Of a stretch of 64,000 nucleotides of DNA, positions 7,578-17,090 are shown piece by piece. The stretch covers positions 744,001 through 808,000 of the forward strand of contig CBDCWA010000004.1 of the NCBI GenBank assembly GCA_965223255.1, in the 5' to 3' direction. Position 1 is the first letter of the stretch; each line of letters opens with the position of its first letter. Under the pieces are notes generated by a model, which did no database searches, had not been told where the DNA came from, and saw nothing but the letters and a program-made list of their open reading frames with translations. This DNA is from CBDCWA01 sp965223255 (GTDB lineage: Bacteria > Pseudomonadota > Alphaproteobacteria > Rhizobiales > Hyphomicrobiaceae). The position numbers and the translations under genes are program-made.

Positions 7578-9632
7578 TCAGGCCCGATTGCTCTCGCCGC
7601 ACACGATATCCAGCTGTCCAAAGCGATCGACGCGTGCCATCTGGCCGGGGTAAATCACAATTGTCGACGTCTTTTCCTCGATAATTGCCGGTCCATCAAT
7701 CGTTGCGCCTGGAGCCAGATCGCCACGTTGAAAAATTGACGTCTCAATCGCTGTGTCATCCGCGAAATATGCAGGCCGCACACCAGACGCCTCGGGTGCA
7801 TGATCATGGCCATCGTCAAATTCCCGCAGCTTGGGCTTTGCCAGCTGACCGACACCGGTCACTTTGTAATTGACGATCTCGACGGCTTCTTCGGTTGCCA
7901 TGTGGCCATACCGACGCCGGTGTGCTTCATGAAAACGCTCTATCAGTTGCGCCAGCGCCTCGGATCCATCGATCCGTCCTAACGGCACATCGACTTCATA
8001 GGATTGCCCCCTATAGCGCATCCCCGCATACCGAACCGCGGCCAACCGGTTCTCCGGAATTTTTTCACGCGCCAAGTCTCGGAGCGCACCACCTTCAAGC
8101 GCTTCAAACTGCGCCTCGATGTCTTCAGGTCGCGCGTCATCCAACCGGGTGACACGCGTTACACTGCGATCATGGCGAACATCGCAGACCAGCATACCCC
8201 ACGCGCTGAAGGTCCCAGGATCGCGCGGCACAAGAAACTGCTCAATGCCGAGCTCAGGCGCGATCTGGCCGGCAATTGTCGGCCCCATCCCACCAAACGG
8301 TACCAGCACAAATTCGCGCGGATCATACCCGCGCTCGACGGTAATCGTGCGCATTGCAACGACACAGTTGGTGACCAAGACCTTGACAATGCCGAGCGCC
8401 GCCGTGATCGGGCTCATGGCGAGCGGCTCGGCCACCTGCTGCGTCACGACCGACAATGCCTTGTCGTGCGAGATCTGCATCTCTCCATCCAACAGCGTCT
8501 CAGGATTGATGTGCCCGAGAACCACAAGCGCATCGGTCAATGTCGGCGCCGTCCCGCCACGCCCATAGCACGCCGGCCCAGGACTCGCGCCGGCACTTTG
8601 CGGGCCGACCTTCAGCACACCACCGAGTTCGACATGCGCAATACTGCCGCCGCCGGCGCCGATGGTTTCGATATCGACCATGCGCGTGCGTACCGGGTGG
8701 CGGCCAACCACGCCGTCAGACTTGAAAACCGGTTCGCCGGCAATCACCGCCATGTCGGAACTCGTCCCCCCGGTATCGAAGGTAATCAGATTATCGATTC
8801 CCTTTTCCGTACCGATAAACCGGCCGCCGATAACCCCAGCCACCGGCCCTGACATCACCGTTTGAACGGGCGTATCGGCGAGCATATCGGCGCTCGCCGC
8901 GCCGCCATCCGATTTCATCATTAAAGCGCGGGCGTTTGGAAAACGCGACAGGCACAGCGCATCGAGATCTTTCAGATAGCGCGACACCGGTGGGCCGATA
9001 TAAGCGTTGGCCACCGTCGAGGCCGTGCGCTCATATTCCCGCCACTCCGGATTAACCGCACTCGACAACGAAACATACATGCTCGGGCATACGTCGAGGA
9101 TGGCAGCTTTTGCAGCCTCTTCGTGGGCATTGTTGGCGTATGAGAACAAGAAGGCCACCGCAATCGCTTCGGCACCTGCCGCAACCAGCGCTTTTGCTGC
9201 CTCGCGCACATCATCGAGATTAACGGGCTCGATCTCCTGTCCACTGGCATCGAACCGGCCGCCGGCCTCAAAAATCATATCTCGGGTCAACAGCATCTTC
9301 GGTCCTGGGGCAATCAATGTGAACACATCATCGCCGCGCCACTGCCGCCCAATTTCGTAAACATCTCGAAAACCCGCAGTCGTAATGAGCCCCGCCTTGA
9401 CGCCCTTGTCCTGAAGTAACGTGTTGAGCGCCACAGTCGAGCCATGCAACAGCAAACCGACATCGCCGGGATCCACATCTTTCGCCAGATCGCCCGCTAT
9501 CTCCGCCATCACGGCCATCGGCTCTGATGGATTTGACACATACTTGCGCACGAAAACCTCGTCGCGCGCATCATCAAAAGCGGTGAGGTCCGTAAAAGTT
9601 CCCCCCACATCGATGCCGATCCGCAAACTCAC
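7578..9632 (-). CDS. hyuA: Hydantoinase/oxoprolinase subunit A
   Basis: A 684-residue protein of the HyuA/OplA/acetone carboxylase beta family. The N-terminal signature GIDVGGTFTD is the actin-like ATP-binding motif, and the later segment DTGGTSSDMAV is the second phosphate loop. The family couples ATP hydrolysis to opening of 5-membered cyclic imides or lactams (N-methylhydantoin, 5-oxoproline) or to ketone carboxylation, together with a HyuB partner. It starts with GTG at 9632; that codon overlaps the hyuB stop in a GTGA arrangement, so the two are translationally coupled. Exact substrate cannot be told. Confidence 0.92.
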   Translation of the reverse strand: MSLRIGIDVGGTFTDLTAFDDARDEVFVRKYVSNPSEPMAVMAEIAGDLAKDVDPGDVGLLLHGSTVALNTLLQDKGVKAGLITTAGFRDVYEIGRQWRGDDVFTLIAPGPKMLLTRDMIFEAGGRFDASGQEIEPVNLDDVREAAKALVAAGAEAIAVAFLFSYANNAHEEAAKAAILDVCPSMYVSLSSAVNPEWREYERTASTVANAYIGPPVSRYLKDLDALCLSRFPNARALMMKSDGGAASADMLADTPVQTVMSGPVAGVIGGRFIGTEKGIDNLITFDTGGTSSDMAVIAGEPVFKSDGVVGRHPVRTRMVDIETIGAGGGSIAHVELGGVLKVGPQSAGASPGPACYGRGGTAPTLTDALVVLGHINPETLLDGEMQISHDKALSVVTQQVAEPLAMSPITAALGIVKVLVTNCVVAMRTITVERGYDPREFVLVPFGGMGPTIAGQIAPELGIEQFLVPRDPGTFSAWGMLVCDVRHDRSVTRVTRLDDARPEDIEAQFEALEGGALRDLAREKIPENRLAAVRYAGMRYRGQSYEVDVPLGRIDGSEALAQLIERFHEAHRRRYGHMATEEAVEIVNYKVTGVGQLAKPKLREFDDGHDHAPEASGVRPAYFADDTAIETSIFQRGDLAPGATIDGPAIIEEKTSTIVIYPGQMARVDRFGQLDIVCGESNRA

Positions 9633-11374
9633 GGCCGCCCCCGGTTCCCGCGCAGCGCCATCGTCGCGTCCTCATCGATCGTCAGGGCGTTATCTTTGAA
9701 CACAACACCATACATCTCGCGTGCCGCATTCCGCGACACATACCCCCGAAGCACATCGCCCCGCACCAGCTCCGGATCGCGGTCTATGGGATTGCCATAT
9801 CCCCCGCCCCCTGCCAGATCCCAACACACCAGGTCATCGCGCTGCAAACGCAACCCCGCGACCTTAGAGGTGAGCGGGCGTGGCTCTTCATTGCCCCTGC
9901 GAAGTTCGGCATACGAGGCCTTCGCCGGCTGCGCCTCAAAAATACCGGGCGTTGAATGCTTAAACCGATCGCTTCTGAGATTGACCACCGCTTCATCGCT
10001 AAGCACCCGCCAATGCCGCCGGGTCCCAAGCCCGCCCCGAAATTTGCCCGGACCGGCGGAATCGGTAATGAGCTCATAACGCTCAACCCTGAGCGGGAAC
10101 TCTGTTTCAACCGCCTCGATAGGTGTGTTCATGACATTGCAGACGAGTTCATCCTGTGCGCCGACCCCATCGCCATCGGGACGTGCCCCGCCCCCACCAT
10201 TGAAGATCTCATAAAGCGAATACCAGCGCCCGGTATCGGGATGCCGCCCAGCACTGGAGAGTGATCCACCAGCTCCGCTTGACGGCGCCGGCACCCGCCC
10301 CGGAACCAGCTTGGCAATCGCGCGCATCACAACCGACGTCGTCATCTGGCTCGGTCGTACATACATATTGACCGGTGCCGGATACGCCGGATTGAGCAAC
10401 GAACCTTCTTTGGGATAACTGATACGCACCGGCCCCGAGAGACCGTGATTGACGGGCAGGTCCGGCACAAACACCATCTTGACGCAGCATTCGATGAAAT
10501 TTCGCGACACACACGGGCGCAAATTTATGGGGCCACGCGCCTGCTGATCGCTATCCAGCTTGAAATGCAATTGATCGCCGGATTTCTCCAGCGTTGCAGA
10601 AATCCGATAGGATCGATCAAATACGATACCATCATCATCAATATAATCTGTCTCCGGCCCGTAGACCCCATCAGGCAGCTCAGCTATCGCCTTGCGCAAT
10701 TCCCGCTCGGTGATTTCGATCCAGGTTCGCCAGCATTCGAGCACTTTATCGACGCCATACTTGGCGAATAGCGCATTGCACTTTTCAATACCGTAGAGGT
10801 TGGTTTTGAGTTGGGCATTGATATCGCCCCAGGTTACTTCCGGCGTCCGCGTATTCGCCGAGATCATTTCCTTAAGATCTTCGTTGAGGGCACCATTTCG
10901 CATAATTTTCAGCGGCGGGATCAACAGGCCTTCCTGAAAAAGATCAGTTGCGTCTCCACTATTTGTGCCAGGCACTTTGCCGCCGAGATCGGGCTTGTGC
11001 GCGATATTACCGATAAATGCCACCAGTCGATCGCCGCTGAACACCGGAGAAATGATCGTTACATCCGTCGCATGATTTTGGCAGGCCCGATAGGGATGAT
11101 TGACGATAAAGGCATCGCCCTTTGAAATGCGGCCGGGGAATTCCCGCCTGATTTCATTAATCTGGGCAGCCAGCGGCCCGATGTGCAAGGGTTGCGGCAC
11201 GCCTTGCGCCACCATCCGCCCGTCACCATCGAAAATCGCAAATGTGAAATCCTGACTTTCCTTGATGATCGTCGAATAGCCGGTACGCAACATATTGAGC
11301 GTCAATTCACGCGCAATTTGAAGTGTCGACTGATAGATCACCTCGAGGTCAATCGCGTTCAACGCCTCCCCCAT
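9629..11374 (-). CDS. hyuB: Hydantoinase/oxoprolinase subunit B
   Basis: A 581-residue HyuB-family protein (start ATG 11374, MGEALNAIDLEV, with gagaag upstream; an ORF to 11440 is open but its extension looks non-conserved). It carries the family motifs NHPYRACQNHATDVTII, AGSGGS-like GAGGSLSS and the C-terminal GGGGYGNP. HyuB is the catalytic partner of HyuA in ATP-dependent lactam or imide hydrolases. Here hyuB precedes hyuA, the reverse of the order in many operons, and the two overlap by 4 bases. No transporter or carbamoylase gene is adjacent, so the physiological substrate is open. It is divergent from the antiporter operon at 11579. Confidence 0.92.
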   Translation of the reverse strand: MGEALNAIDLEVIYQSTLQIARELTLNMLRTGYSTIIKESQDFTFAIFDGDGRMVAQGVPQPLHIGPLAAQINEIRREFPGRISKGDAFIVNHPYRACQNHATDVTIISPVFSGDRLVAFIGNIAHKPDLGGKVPGTNSGDATDLFQEGLLIPPLKIMRNGALNEDLKEMISANTRTPEVTWGDINAQLKTNLYGIEKCNALFAKYGVDKVLECWRTWIEITERELRKAIAELPDGVYGPETDYIDDDGIVFDRSYRISATLEKSGDQLHFKLDSDQQARGPINLRPCVSRNFIECCVKMVFVPDLPVNHGLSGPVRISYPKEGSLLNPAYPAPVNMYVRPSQMTTSVVMRAIAKLVPGRVPAPSSGAGGSLSSAGRHPDTGRWYSLYEIFNGGGGARPDGDGVGAQDELVCNVMNTPIEAVETEFPLRVERYELITDSAGPGKFRGGLGTRRHWRVLSDEAVVNLRSDRFKHSTPGIFEAQPAKASYAELRRGNEEPRPLTSKVAGLRLQRDDLVCWDLAGGGGYGNPIDRDPELVRGDVLRGYVSRNAAREMYGVVFKDNALTIDEDATMALRGNRGRP

Positions 11375-11578
11375 CGGATACTTCTCGCATGAAGACGGTT
11401 GTCGCACACCGCCAACAATTAGATCAAGAACAAGGTCCATCGCGTTATCGCAGCAGAATTGCGACTTTTTTCAAAAAGAAGGTTGCGACCGGCCTCAACC
11501 CTCGCTAGCTTCTGCGGCCAATAATAGTCTTAAACGACAGTTTTCTGACTGCGAAAACTCAAAGTCTTCAGTGGAATT

Positions 11579-12079
11579 ATGGGGGGATCATTTCCGGTGG
11601 GCCTTCTTCGACTTGCCAGCCTAGCAATTGTTCTATTCCTTTTCTGGCTCGCAATGTCCGGACACTACAAGCCGTATCTGCTCGTCCTCGGCGTGGCTTG
11701 CGCGCTATTTACGGTGTATGTGGCGGTCCGCATGAAGCTTGGGGACCATGAAACCCATCCCATTAACCTCCTCCTTGGCGCCATCACCTATTGGCCATGG
11801 CTCGCCTGGGAGATCTTGAAGTCAGGATGGACGGTCACCCGCATCATCCTGTCGCCAAGCCTGCCCATCTCCCCGACCTTGACCCGCGTCCGCGCCAGCC
11901 AGAAGAGCGCGCCAGGCATCGCCACCTACGGCAACTCGATCACGCTGACCCCTGGCACCATCACCACCAAAGTGAGGGGCAACGTCCTGACGGTCCATGC
12001 CTTGACCAAAGCTGGCGCCATCGATCTTGAAGACGGCGGTATGGATAAACGCGTCACGCGTTTTGAGGGCAGCCAATGA
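11579..12079 (+). CDS. mrpE: Cation/H+ antiporter subunit E (MrpE/MnhE-like)
   Basis: First gene of a ten-gene operon for a membrane-embedded cation/proton antiporter. The 166-residue product has two or three N-terminal membrane segments (about 8-30, 33-52, 61-82) and a C-terminal cytoplasmic domain with SITLTPGTITTKV and LTVHAL, which is the recognised MrpE/MnhE motif. ATG 11579 has a weak ribosome site; a GTG at 11597, with a G-run nine bases upstream, is an alternative that would remove six residues. Stop and next start overlap by 4 bases. MrpE is needed for full activity and assembly in known complexes. Confidence 0.92.
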   Translation: MGGSFPVGLLRLASLAIVLFLFWLAMSGHYKPYLLVLGVACALFTVYVAVRMKLGDHETHPINLLLGAITYWPWLAWEILKSGWTVTRIILSPSLPISPTLTRVRASQKSAPGIATYGNSITLTPGTITTKVRGNVLTVHALTKAGAIDLEDGGMDKRVTRFEGSQ

Positions 12080-12372
12080 CCGAGATGACGACGATTTACG
12101 CTGCTGCAGCAGTTGCTATCCTGATCGCACTCAGCCTTGCCGTTGTGCGCATTCTCTTGGGCCCGACCGTGTTTGACCGCGTCCTCGCCGGCAATCTAAT
12201 CGGCACCTTGGCAATTCTGTTGCTCTCGGTATTGGGTTTCCTGACTGGTCGGCCTGAATGGCTCGACATCGCCATCACTTATGGCGTTCTCAATCTGATA
12301 TCGACCTTCGCCATCCTAAAATTCTTCCGCCATGGCGATCTGGCCTACGACCCACCTGAGGAGGACGAGTGA
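12076..12372 (+). CDS. mrpF: Cation/H+ antiporter subunit F (MrpF/MnhF-like)
   Basis: A 98-residue protein with three membrane helices (about 8-26, 38-57, 62-84). LGPTVFDRVLAGNLIGT is the family signature. It overlaps the previous and next genes by 4 bases each, which implies coupled translation. MrpF is a small structural subunit at the interface between the E/G side and the antiporter core. The last residues (YDPPEEDE) are acidic and cytoplasmic. Confidence 0.92.
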   Translation: MTEMTTIYAAAAVAILIALSLAVVRILLGPTVFDRVLAGNLIGTLAILLLSVLGFLTGRPEWLDIAITYGVLNLISTFAILKFFRHGDLAYDPPEEDE

Positions 12373-12722
12373 TGGTTGAACAAGTCCTCGATGTCGCGAC
12401 TTGGATTTTGCTCCCCGCCGGATCATTTTTTGTAATCGTCGGTGGTCTTGGCCTCATTCGCATGCCGGATGTGTTTACACGCATGCACGCAGCCAGCGTT
12501 ACCGAAACCGTTGGCGGTATTTTGATTTTGCTCGGCCTGCTGTGCCAGACATCTCCCGGGCTCACAATGTTCAAGCTGATTGTGATTATTGGGATCATCT
12601 TTTTTACCGGCCCCGTTGTCACCCATGCGCTCGCCCAAGCCGCCGATCAATCCGGCATAGACCCTATCCTCTACCATGATCGAACAGCCAAGTTCGATGA
12701 ACAACAAGATGGGGAGAAATGA
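12369..12722 (+). CDS. mrpG: Cation/H+ antiporter subunit G (MrpG/MnhG-like)
   Basis: A 117-residue protein with three membrane segments. The conserved MrpG/MnhG/PhaG block runs from GGLGLIRMPDVFTRMHAA to PVVTHALAQAA and is intact. It overlaps both neighbours by 4 bases. In known complexes G is a small subunit required for assembly; it has no known catalytic role of its own. Confidence 0.93.
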   Translation: MMVEQVLDVATWILLPAGSFFVIVGGLGLIRMPDVFTRMHAASVTETVGGILILLGLLCQTSPGLTMFKLIVIIGIIFFTGPVVTHALAQAADQSGIDPILYHDRTAKFDEQQDGEK

Positions 12723-13300
12723 TCGTGCAGACCGCCAACACCGTGCTCCTTATCAACACCGTCTTGCTGACGCTACTTGCCATTGTCACCGTCGGCGTTG
12801 TGCGCACCCGCAACCTATTTGGCGTGATTGCGCTCGCCAGTGCCTACAGCTTCTTGATGGCGAGCGTGCTGATGGTCCTTGACGCGGTTGACGTAGCAAT
12901 GACCGAGGCTGCCGTTGGTGCCGGTGTCTCGACGGTCGTCTTGCTCGCAACCTTGCACCTCACCAAAACTATGGAATACCCCCACAAGCGCAAATCTACT
13001 TTGCCCTTGTTCGTTGCCATCGGCACCGGCCTTGCCATCATTGCCGGCACCTATGAACTGCCGGCCTTCGGTGTGATGGACGCACCGATGCACAAGGACA
13101 TCTATCGTTATTATATCGACAATGCCTACGAGCAGACCTTGGTACCAAACTTTGTAACCGCCATTCTCGCTGATTACCGAAGCTTCGACACGCTCGGCGA
13201 AGTCGCGGTGATCTTCACCGCCGGTATTGGCATCATGCTGTTGCTGAAAGGCAGACCACGCAAATACGATAAAGACGGCAACGATGCAGGTGCGGCATGA
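12719..13300 (+). CDS. MbhD/MbhE-like subunit (equivalent to the C-terminal part of MrpA)
   Basis: A 193-residue membrane protein. Residues 1-85 match DUF4040/MbhD (membrane helices with ALASAYSFLMASVLMVLDAVDVAMTEAAVG split by turns; the Asp and Glu residues buried in the helix are a proton path in this family). Residues 100-185 match MbhE, ending with DTLGEVAVIFTAGIGIMLLL. In Bacillus-type Mrp these domains are the C-terminal end of MrpA; here they form a separate gene, as in archaeal Mbh operons. Overlaps both neighbours by 4 bases. This gene is why the operon resembles an Mbh module although no hydrogenase gene is present. Confidence 0.85.
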   Translation: MIVQTANTVLLINTVLLTLLAIVTVGVVRTRNLFGVIALASAYSFLMASVLMVLDAVDVAMTEAAVGAGVSTVVLLATLHLTKTMEYPHKRKSTLPLFVAIGTGLAIIAGTYELPAFGVMDAPMHKDIYRYYIDNAYEQTLVPNFVTAILADYRSFDTLGEVAVIFTAGIGIMLLLKGRPRKYDKDGNDAGAA

Positions 13301-13716
13301 AACTCGACCTCATTCTCCGCGTCGGCAGCAAGCTGATCCTGCCGTTCATGTTGATCTTTGCCTTTTACGTGCAGTTTCACGGCGAACTCGGCCCCGGCGG
13401 CGGCTTCCAAGCCGGCGTTATTGCCGCCGGCATGATCATTCTTTACGCCGTTATGTTCGGTCACAATGCCGCCAAGCACGTTGCCCCGCCCCGCCTGATG
13501 GAGCTGATGGTACCGGCCGGCATTCTTCTCTATACGGTAGTCGGCTTATACGCGTTCTTCGAAGGCAAGCCGTTCCTCGATTATTCAACCCTTGATCACC
13601 ACGATGCAGCCCACGGCCGCGAGCGTGGCGTCTTCTGGGTTGAGCTTGGCGTTCTGATCACCGTAGCCGGCACCATGACCTCGATTTTTTACGCATTTAC
13701 AGAGCGGGGACGCTAA
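13297..13716 (+). CDS. mrpB: Cation/H+ antiporter subunit B (MrpB/MnhB-like)
   Basis: A 139-residue protein with four membrane helices. The motif FHGELGPGGGFQAGVIAA near residue 30 is the hallmark of MnhB/MbhF. It overlaps the previous gene by 4 bases, and its stop codon shares a base with the next start (13716). In structures of Mrp and Mbh this subunit sits next to the C subunit in the sodium-translocating part of the complex. Confidence 0.93.
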   Translation: MKLDLILRVGSKLILPFMLIFAFYVQFHGELGPGGGFQAGVIAAGMIILYAVMFGHNAAKHVAPPRLMELMVPAGILLYTVVGLYAFFEGKPFLDYSTLDHHDAAHGRERGVFWVELGVLITVAGTMTSIFYAFTERGR

Positions 13717-14084
13717 TGCCGACACTCGAAAACGTTCTGTCCCACTACAACTATTTCATCACCATTTTCTTGATGGTATCCGGGCTCTATATCGTGATCG
13801 CCCGCGGCAACATGATAAAGACGTTGGTCGGACTGGCCCTCTTTCAGACATCGGTCTACCTACTGTTTATCGCGCCAAGCAAGATCATCAATGGCACACC
13901 ACCGGTGTTCGACAAAACTAAGGACTTGATCTACTCGAACCCTCTTCCGCACGTTCTGATCCTGACCGCCATCGTCGTCGGTGTCGCCACTTTGGCACTC
14001 GGCCTGGCATTGGTCGCACGCGTGCATGAAGCCTATGGCACGATCGAGGAAGATGATATTATCGCTATGGAAGAGCAGGAATGA
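13716..14084 (+). CDS. mrpC: Cation/H+ antiporter subunit C (MrpC, NuoK-like)
   Basis: A 122-residue homologue of NuoK/MrpC with three helices. The segment GLYIVIARGNMIKTLVGL carries the NuoK-type motif, followed by LALFQTSVYLLFI and the third helix PLPHVLILTAIVVGVATLALGL in which the coupled residues lie. The tail EEDDIIAMEEQE is acidic. It overlaps the next gene by 4 bases. Confidence 0.92.
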   Translation: MPTLENVLSHYNYFITIFLMVSGLYIVIARGNMIKTLVGLALFQTSVYLLFIAPSKIINGTPPVFDKTKDLIYSNPLPHVLILTAIVVGVATLALGLALVARVHEAYGTIEEDDIIAMEEQE

Positions 14085-15577
14085 AAGATATAACACCGCT
14101 CTTGCCGGGCCTACAGATCGTCATCCCGCTCTTGGGCGCAGTCCTTTCGGCATTCTTCAGGCGCAGCACCTTGGCTTGGCTTTGGGCTGCCCTTGTCACC
14201 GTTGCAACCTGCGCGATTTCAATCCTGCTCTTAATCGAGGTGCAGGCTTCGGGCATCATCTCCTATCATATGGGCGGCTGGAAGCCGCCGTTCGGTATTG
14301 AATACCGCGTCGATCGCCTAAACGCCTTTATCTTGGTCCTGGTATCCGTGGTCTCCGCTGCGATGATGCCGTTTGCCAGACGCAGCGTCGCTTTTGAACT
14401 CGAGGGCGACCGCCAGCCATGGTTCTACACCATGTACCTGTTGTGCCTGGCAGGCCTGCTCGGCATCACAATCACCGGCGACGCCTTCAACATTTTTGTA
14501 TTCATGGAAATCTCATCGCTCGCGACCTATGTGCTGATCGCCATGGGCAAACATCGCCGTGCCCTGGTATCGGCGTATCAATATCTGATTCTCGGCACCG
14601 TCGGCGCAACGCTCTATGTAATCGGCGTCGGCATTTTGTTCGTTGCAACAGGTAGCCTCAATCTGTTCGACATTTCGAACCGTCTGGAACTGGCCAACGC
14701 AGATTATCACCGCGCCGTCATCGCGTCCCTCGCCTTCATGATCGTCGGCATAAGCTTGAAACTGGCGCTTTTCCCGCTGCACGGCTGGCTGCCCAATGCT
14801 TATGCCTACGCGCCCTCATTTGCCTCAGCATTTCTGGCAGCAACGGCAACAAAAGTCGCAGTATACCTGCTGATCCGCGTAATTTTCTCCGTTTACAGCA
14901 TCAATGTCGACATCAACGCCCTACATATCCGCGAAGTGATCGTCGCACTCTCGCTCGCCGCAATGTTTATCGCCTCGATCATGGCGATATACGAATCCAA
15001 TCTCAAACGCGTTCTTGCGTATTCATCATTGGGTCAAATTGGCTACATCACCCTTGGCATCGCGATCGCCAACCCCAGCGGCCTGACGGGTAGTATCGTC
15101 CACCTGTTCAATCATGCAATTATGAAGGGCGCGCTGTTCTTGGCATTAGGCGCCGTCGTCTATCGGATTGGCAGCTGCCGTCTGGAAAATATTGCCGGCG
15201 TCGGCCGCACCATGCCGATTACGTTTGGCATCTTTGTAATCGCCGGCCTTGGTCTGATTGGCGTGCCGGGCACGGCCGGCTTCGTCTCCAAGTGGTATTT
15301 GGCGGTTGGCGCTTTCCAGGAAGGCTGGTGGCCGATTGCCTTCCTGATCGTGCTGAGCTCGCTGATTGCCGTCGTCTATGTTGGCCGCATCGTTGAAGTG
15401 GCCTATTTCCGCGCGCCCACGGAAGCCGTCGCCAAGAGCAGCGATCCGCCGCCAATGATGCTGATTTCAATTCTAATTCTCGGCCTCGCTGTCATTGTTT
15501 TTGGTGTCTATACCGAGTGGTCCGCGGGCCTCGCCAGTAAAGCTGCCGGTGCCGTCCTAGCAGGAGGCCTCAGATGA
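14081..15577 (+). CDS. mrpD: Cation/H+ antiporter subunit D (MrpD, NuoM/N-like)
   Basis: A 498-residue proton-conducting subunit with about 14 membrane helices. Key charged residues of the NuoL/M/N family are present: Glu in FVFMEISSLATY (helix 5), Lys in GISLKLALFPLHGWLP (helix 7) and Lys in ATATKVAVYLL (helix 8). NLKRVLAYSSLGQIGYI is the family signature in the second half, and FNHAIMKGALFL carries the helix-12 lysine. It is followed by a second paralogue overlapping by 4 bases. Confidence 0.93.
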   Translation: MKDITPLLPGLQIVIPLLGAVLSAFFRRSTLAWLWAALVTVATCAISILLLIEVQASGIISYHMGGWKPPFGIEYRVDRLNAFILVLVSVVSAAMMPFARRSVAFELEGDRQPWFYTMYLLCLAGLLGITITGDAFNIFVFMEISSLATYVLIAMGKHRRALVSAYQYLILGTVGATLYVIGVGILFVATGSLNLFDISNRLELANADYHRAVIASLAFMIVGISLKLALFPLHGWLPNAYAYAPSFASAFLAATATKVAVYLLIRVIFSVYSINVDINALHIREVIVALSLAAMFIASIMAIYESNLKRVLAYSSLGQIGYITLGIAIANPSGLTGSIVHLFNHAIMKGALFLALGAVVYRIGSCRLENIAGVGRTMPITFGIFVIAGLGLIGVPGTAGFVSKWYLAVGAFQEGWWPIAFLIVLSSLIAVVYVGRIVEVAYFRAPTEAVAKSSDPPPMMLISILILGLAVIVFGVYTEWSAGLASKAAGAVLAGGLR

Positions 15578-17061
15578 ACCTGCTCCTGCTTGCACCTGAA
15601 CAGCTGATCATCGCCGCCATTTTGATCCCGATGGGCGTAGCCATATTATTGCCCGTCTTCCATCGCGTACCGAATTTGCGTGAAACGGTGACCCTTGCCG
15701 GTGCCATCGCGCTTGCCAGCACGACCATTCGTCTTGCAACCCATGTGCTGGACGGCGCCAGGCCCGAAGCCATCAATTTTGATCTGGGCCTTGGCCTTGT
15801 CATCGCATTCAAGGTCGAACCCTTGGGCATGATGTTTGCGCTGGTGGCCTCGATCCTTTGGATCGTCAATTCGATTTATTCCATTGGCTATATGCGCGGC
15901 AACAACGAACCCCGCCAGACGTCCTTCTACATCTGCTTCGCCGTCGCTATCTCCAGCACCATAGCGCTGGCTTTCTCCAAGAACCTCTTCACAATGTTCT
16001 TGTTCTACGAAATCTTGACGCTCTCGACGTATCCCCTTGTTGCCCATAAAGCCAACCAGGACGCAATTTCCGGCGGCCGCACTTATTTGATGCTGCTCCT
16101 TGGCACGTCGATGGCCTTTTTCCTGCCGGCCATCGCCGCGACTTGGTATTTGACCGGGACGCTCGACTTCACCCCAGGCGGCATTTTCTCTGCCAACATC
16201 GACCCCACGATATTGACAGTTCTGTTTGCCCTCTTCGCCTTTGGTATCGGCAAAGCGGCGTTAATGCCTTTCCACTTCTGGCTGCCCGCCGCGATGGTCG
16301 CACCGACACCCGTGAGCGCGCTCTTGCATGCTGTGGCCGTCGTCAAAGCCGGTGTTTTCACGGTCACCAAGATATCCGTCTATATCTTTGGCGTTGATAC
16401 ACTTGCCAAGACCGGCGCATCCGATTGGCTTGTCTATTTTGCCTCGTTCTGTCTGCTTGCGGCATCGGTCATCGCTCTCACCAAAACCAATCTAAAAGCG
16501 CGTCTGGCTTATTCAACGGTGAGCCAATTGGCCTATGTCGTCGTTGGCGCAGCGATTGCTTCGAATATGGCGGTCATTGGCTCCGGCGTGCATATTGTGA
16601 TGCATGCAGTCGGCAAAATCACCTTGTTCTTCTGCGCAGGTGCCATCTACACAGCCGCACACAAAACCGAAATCGAAGAATTGGATGGAATCGGCCGAGT
16701 TATGCCGGTTACGATGGTGTGTTTCTTGATCGGCTCATTGAGCATCATCGGCCTGCCGCCATTCGGCGGCACGTGGGGCAAATGGTTCTTAGCACTCGGC
16801 GCACTGGATCGCGGCTATGTTTTCGTTGTCGCAGTTTTGATGATCAGCTCGCTTCTCAACGTCATCTACTTGCTGTCAATCGTCGCGCGCGCATTCTTCC
16901 TACCATCCCCCGGCCAGGCCGCAGATACACCCGTAAAAGTCCATGAGGCACCGATTGCCTGTTTGATCCCGATATCTCTGACCGCCATCGGTTGCATTTT
17001 GCTGTTCTTTTTCGCTGGAGAAGTACAGAACCTCGTCGCCATGGCACTGACGAAAACCTGA
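15574..17061 (+). CDS. Second NuoM/MrpD-like proton-conducting subunit
   Basis: A 495-residue paralogue of the preceding subunit. It keeps the helix-5 Glu (LFYEILTLSTYP), helix-7 Lys (GIGKAALMPFHFWLP), helix-8 Lys (AVAVVKAGVFTV) and the NLKARLAYSTVSQLAYV signature, so it is probably able to translocate protons. The helix-12 region reads IVMHAVGKITLFF. Its start overlaps mrpD by 4 bases, so it is made in the same operon. Mrp complexes normally have one MrpD and one MrpA; here this protein and the 570-residue one downstream may take the place of MrpA's N-terminal antiporter domain. That part is inference. Confidence 0.88.
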   Translation: MNLLLLAPEQLIIAAILIPMGVAILLPVFHRVPNLRETVTLAGAIALASTTIRLATHVLDGARPEAINFDLGLGLVIAFKVEPLGMMFALVASILWIVNSIYSIGYMRGNNEPRQTSFYICFAVAISSTIALAFSKNLFTMFLFYEILTLSTYPLVAHKANQDAISGGRTYLMLLLGTSMAFFLPAIAATWYLTGTLDFTPGGIFSANIDPTILTVLFALFAFGIGKAALMPFHFWLPAAMVAPTPVSALLHAVAVVKAGVFTVTKISVYIFGVDTLAKTGASDWLVYFASFCLLAASVIALTKTNLKARLAYSTVSQLAYVVVGAAIASNMAVIGSGVHIVMHAVGKITLFFCAGAIYTAAHKTEIEELDGIGRVMPVTMVCFLIGSLSIIGLPPFGGTWGKWFLALGALDRGYVFVVAVLMISSLLNVIYLLSIVARAFFLPSPGQAADTPVKVHEAPIACLIPISLTAIGCILLFFFAGEVQNLVAMALTKT

Positions 17062-17090
17062 CCGCCGACATTGGAAAAGGATCACAACCC

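Noticed and set aside
8004..8852. 282-residue open frame on the plus strand opposite hyuA
   Set aside because: It is antisense to the well-supported hydantoinase gene, is unusually Arg/His/Pro-rich and has no ribosome site; a shadow frame.
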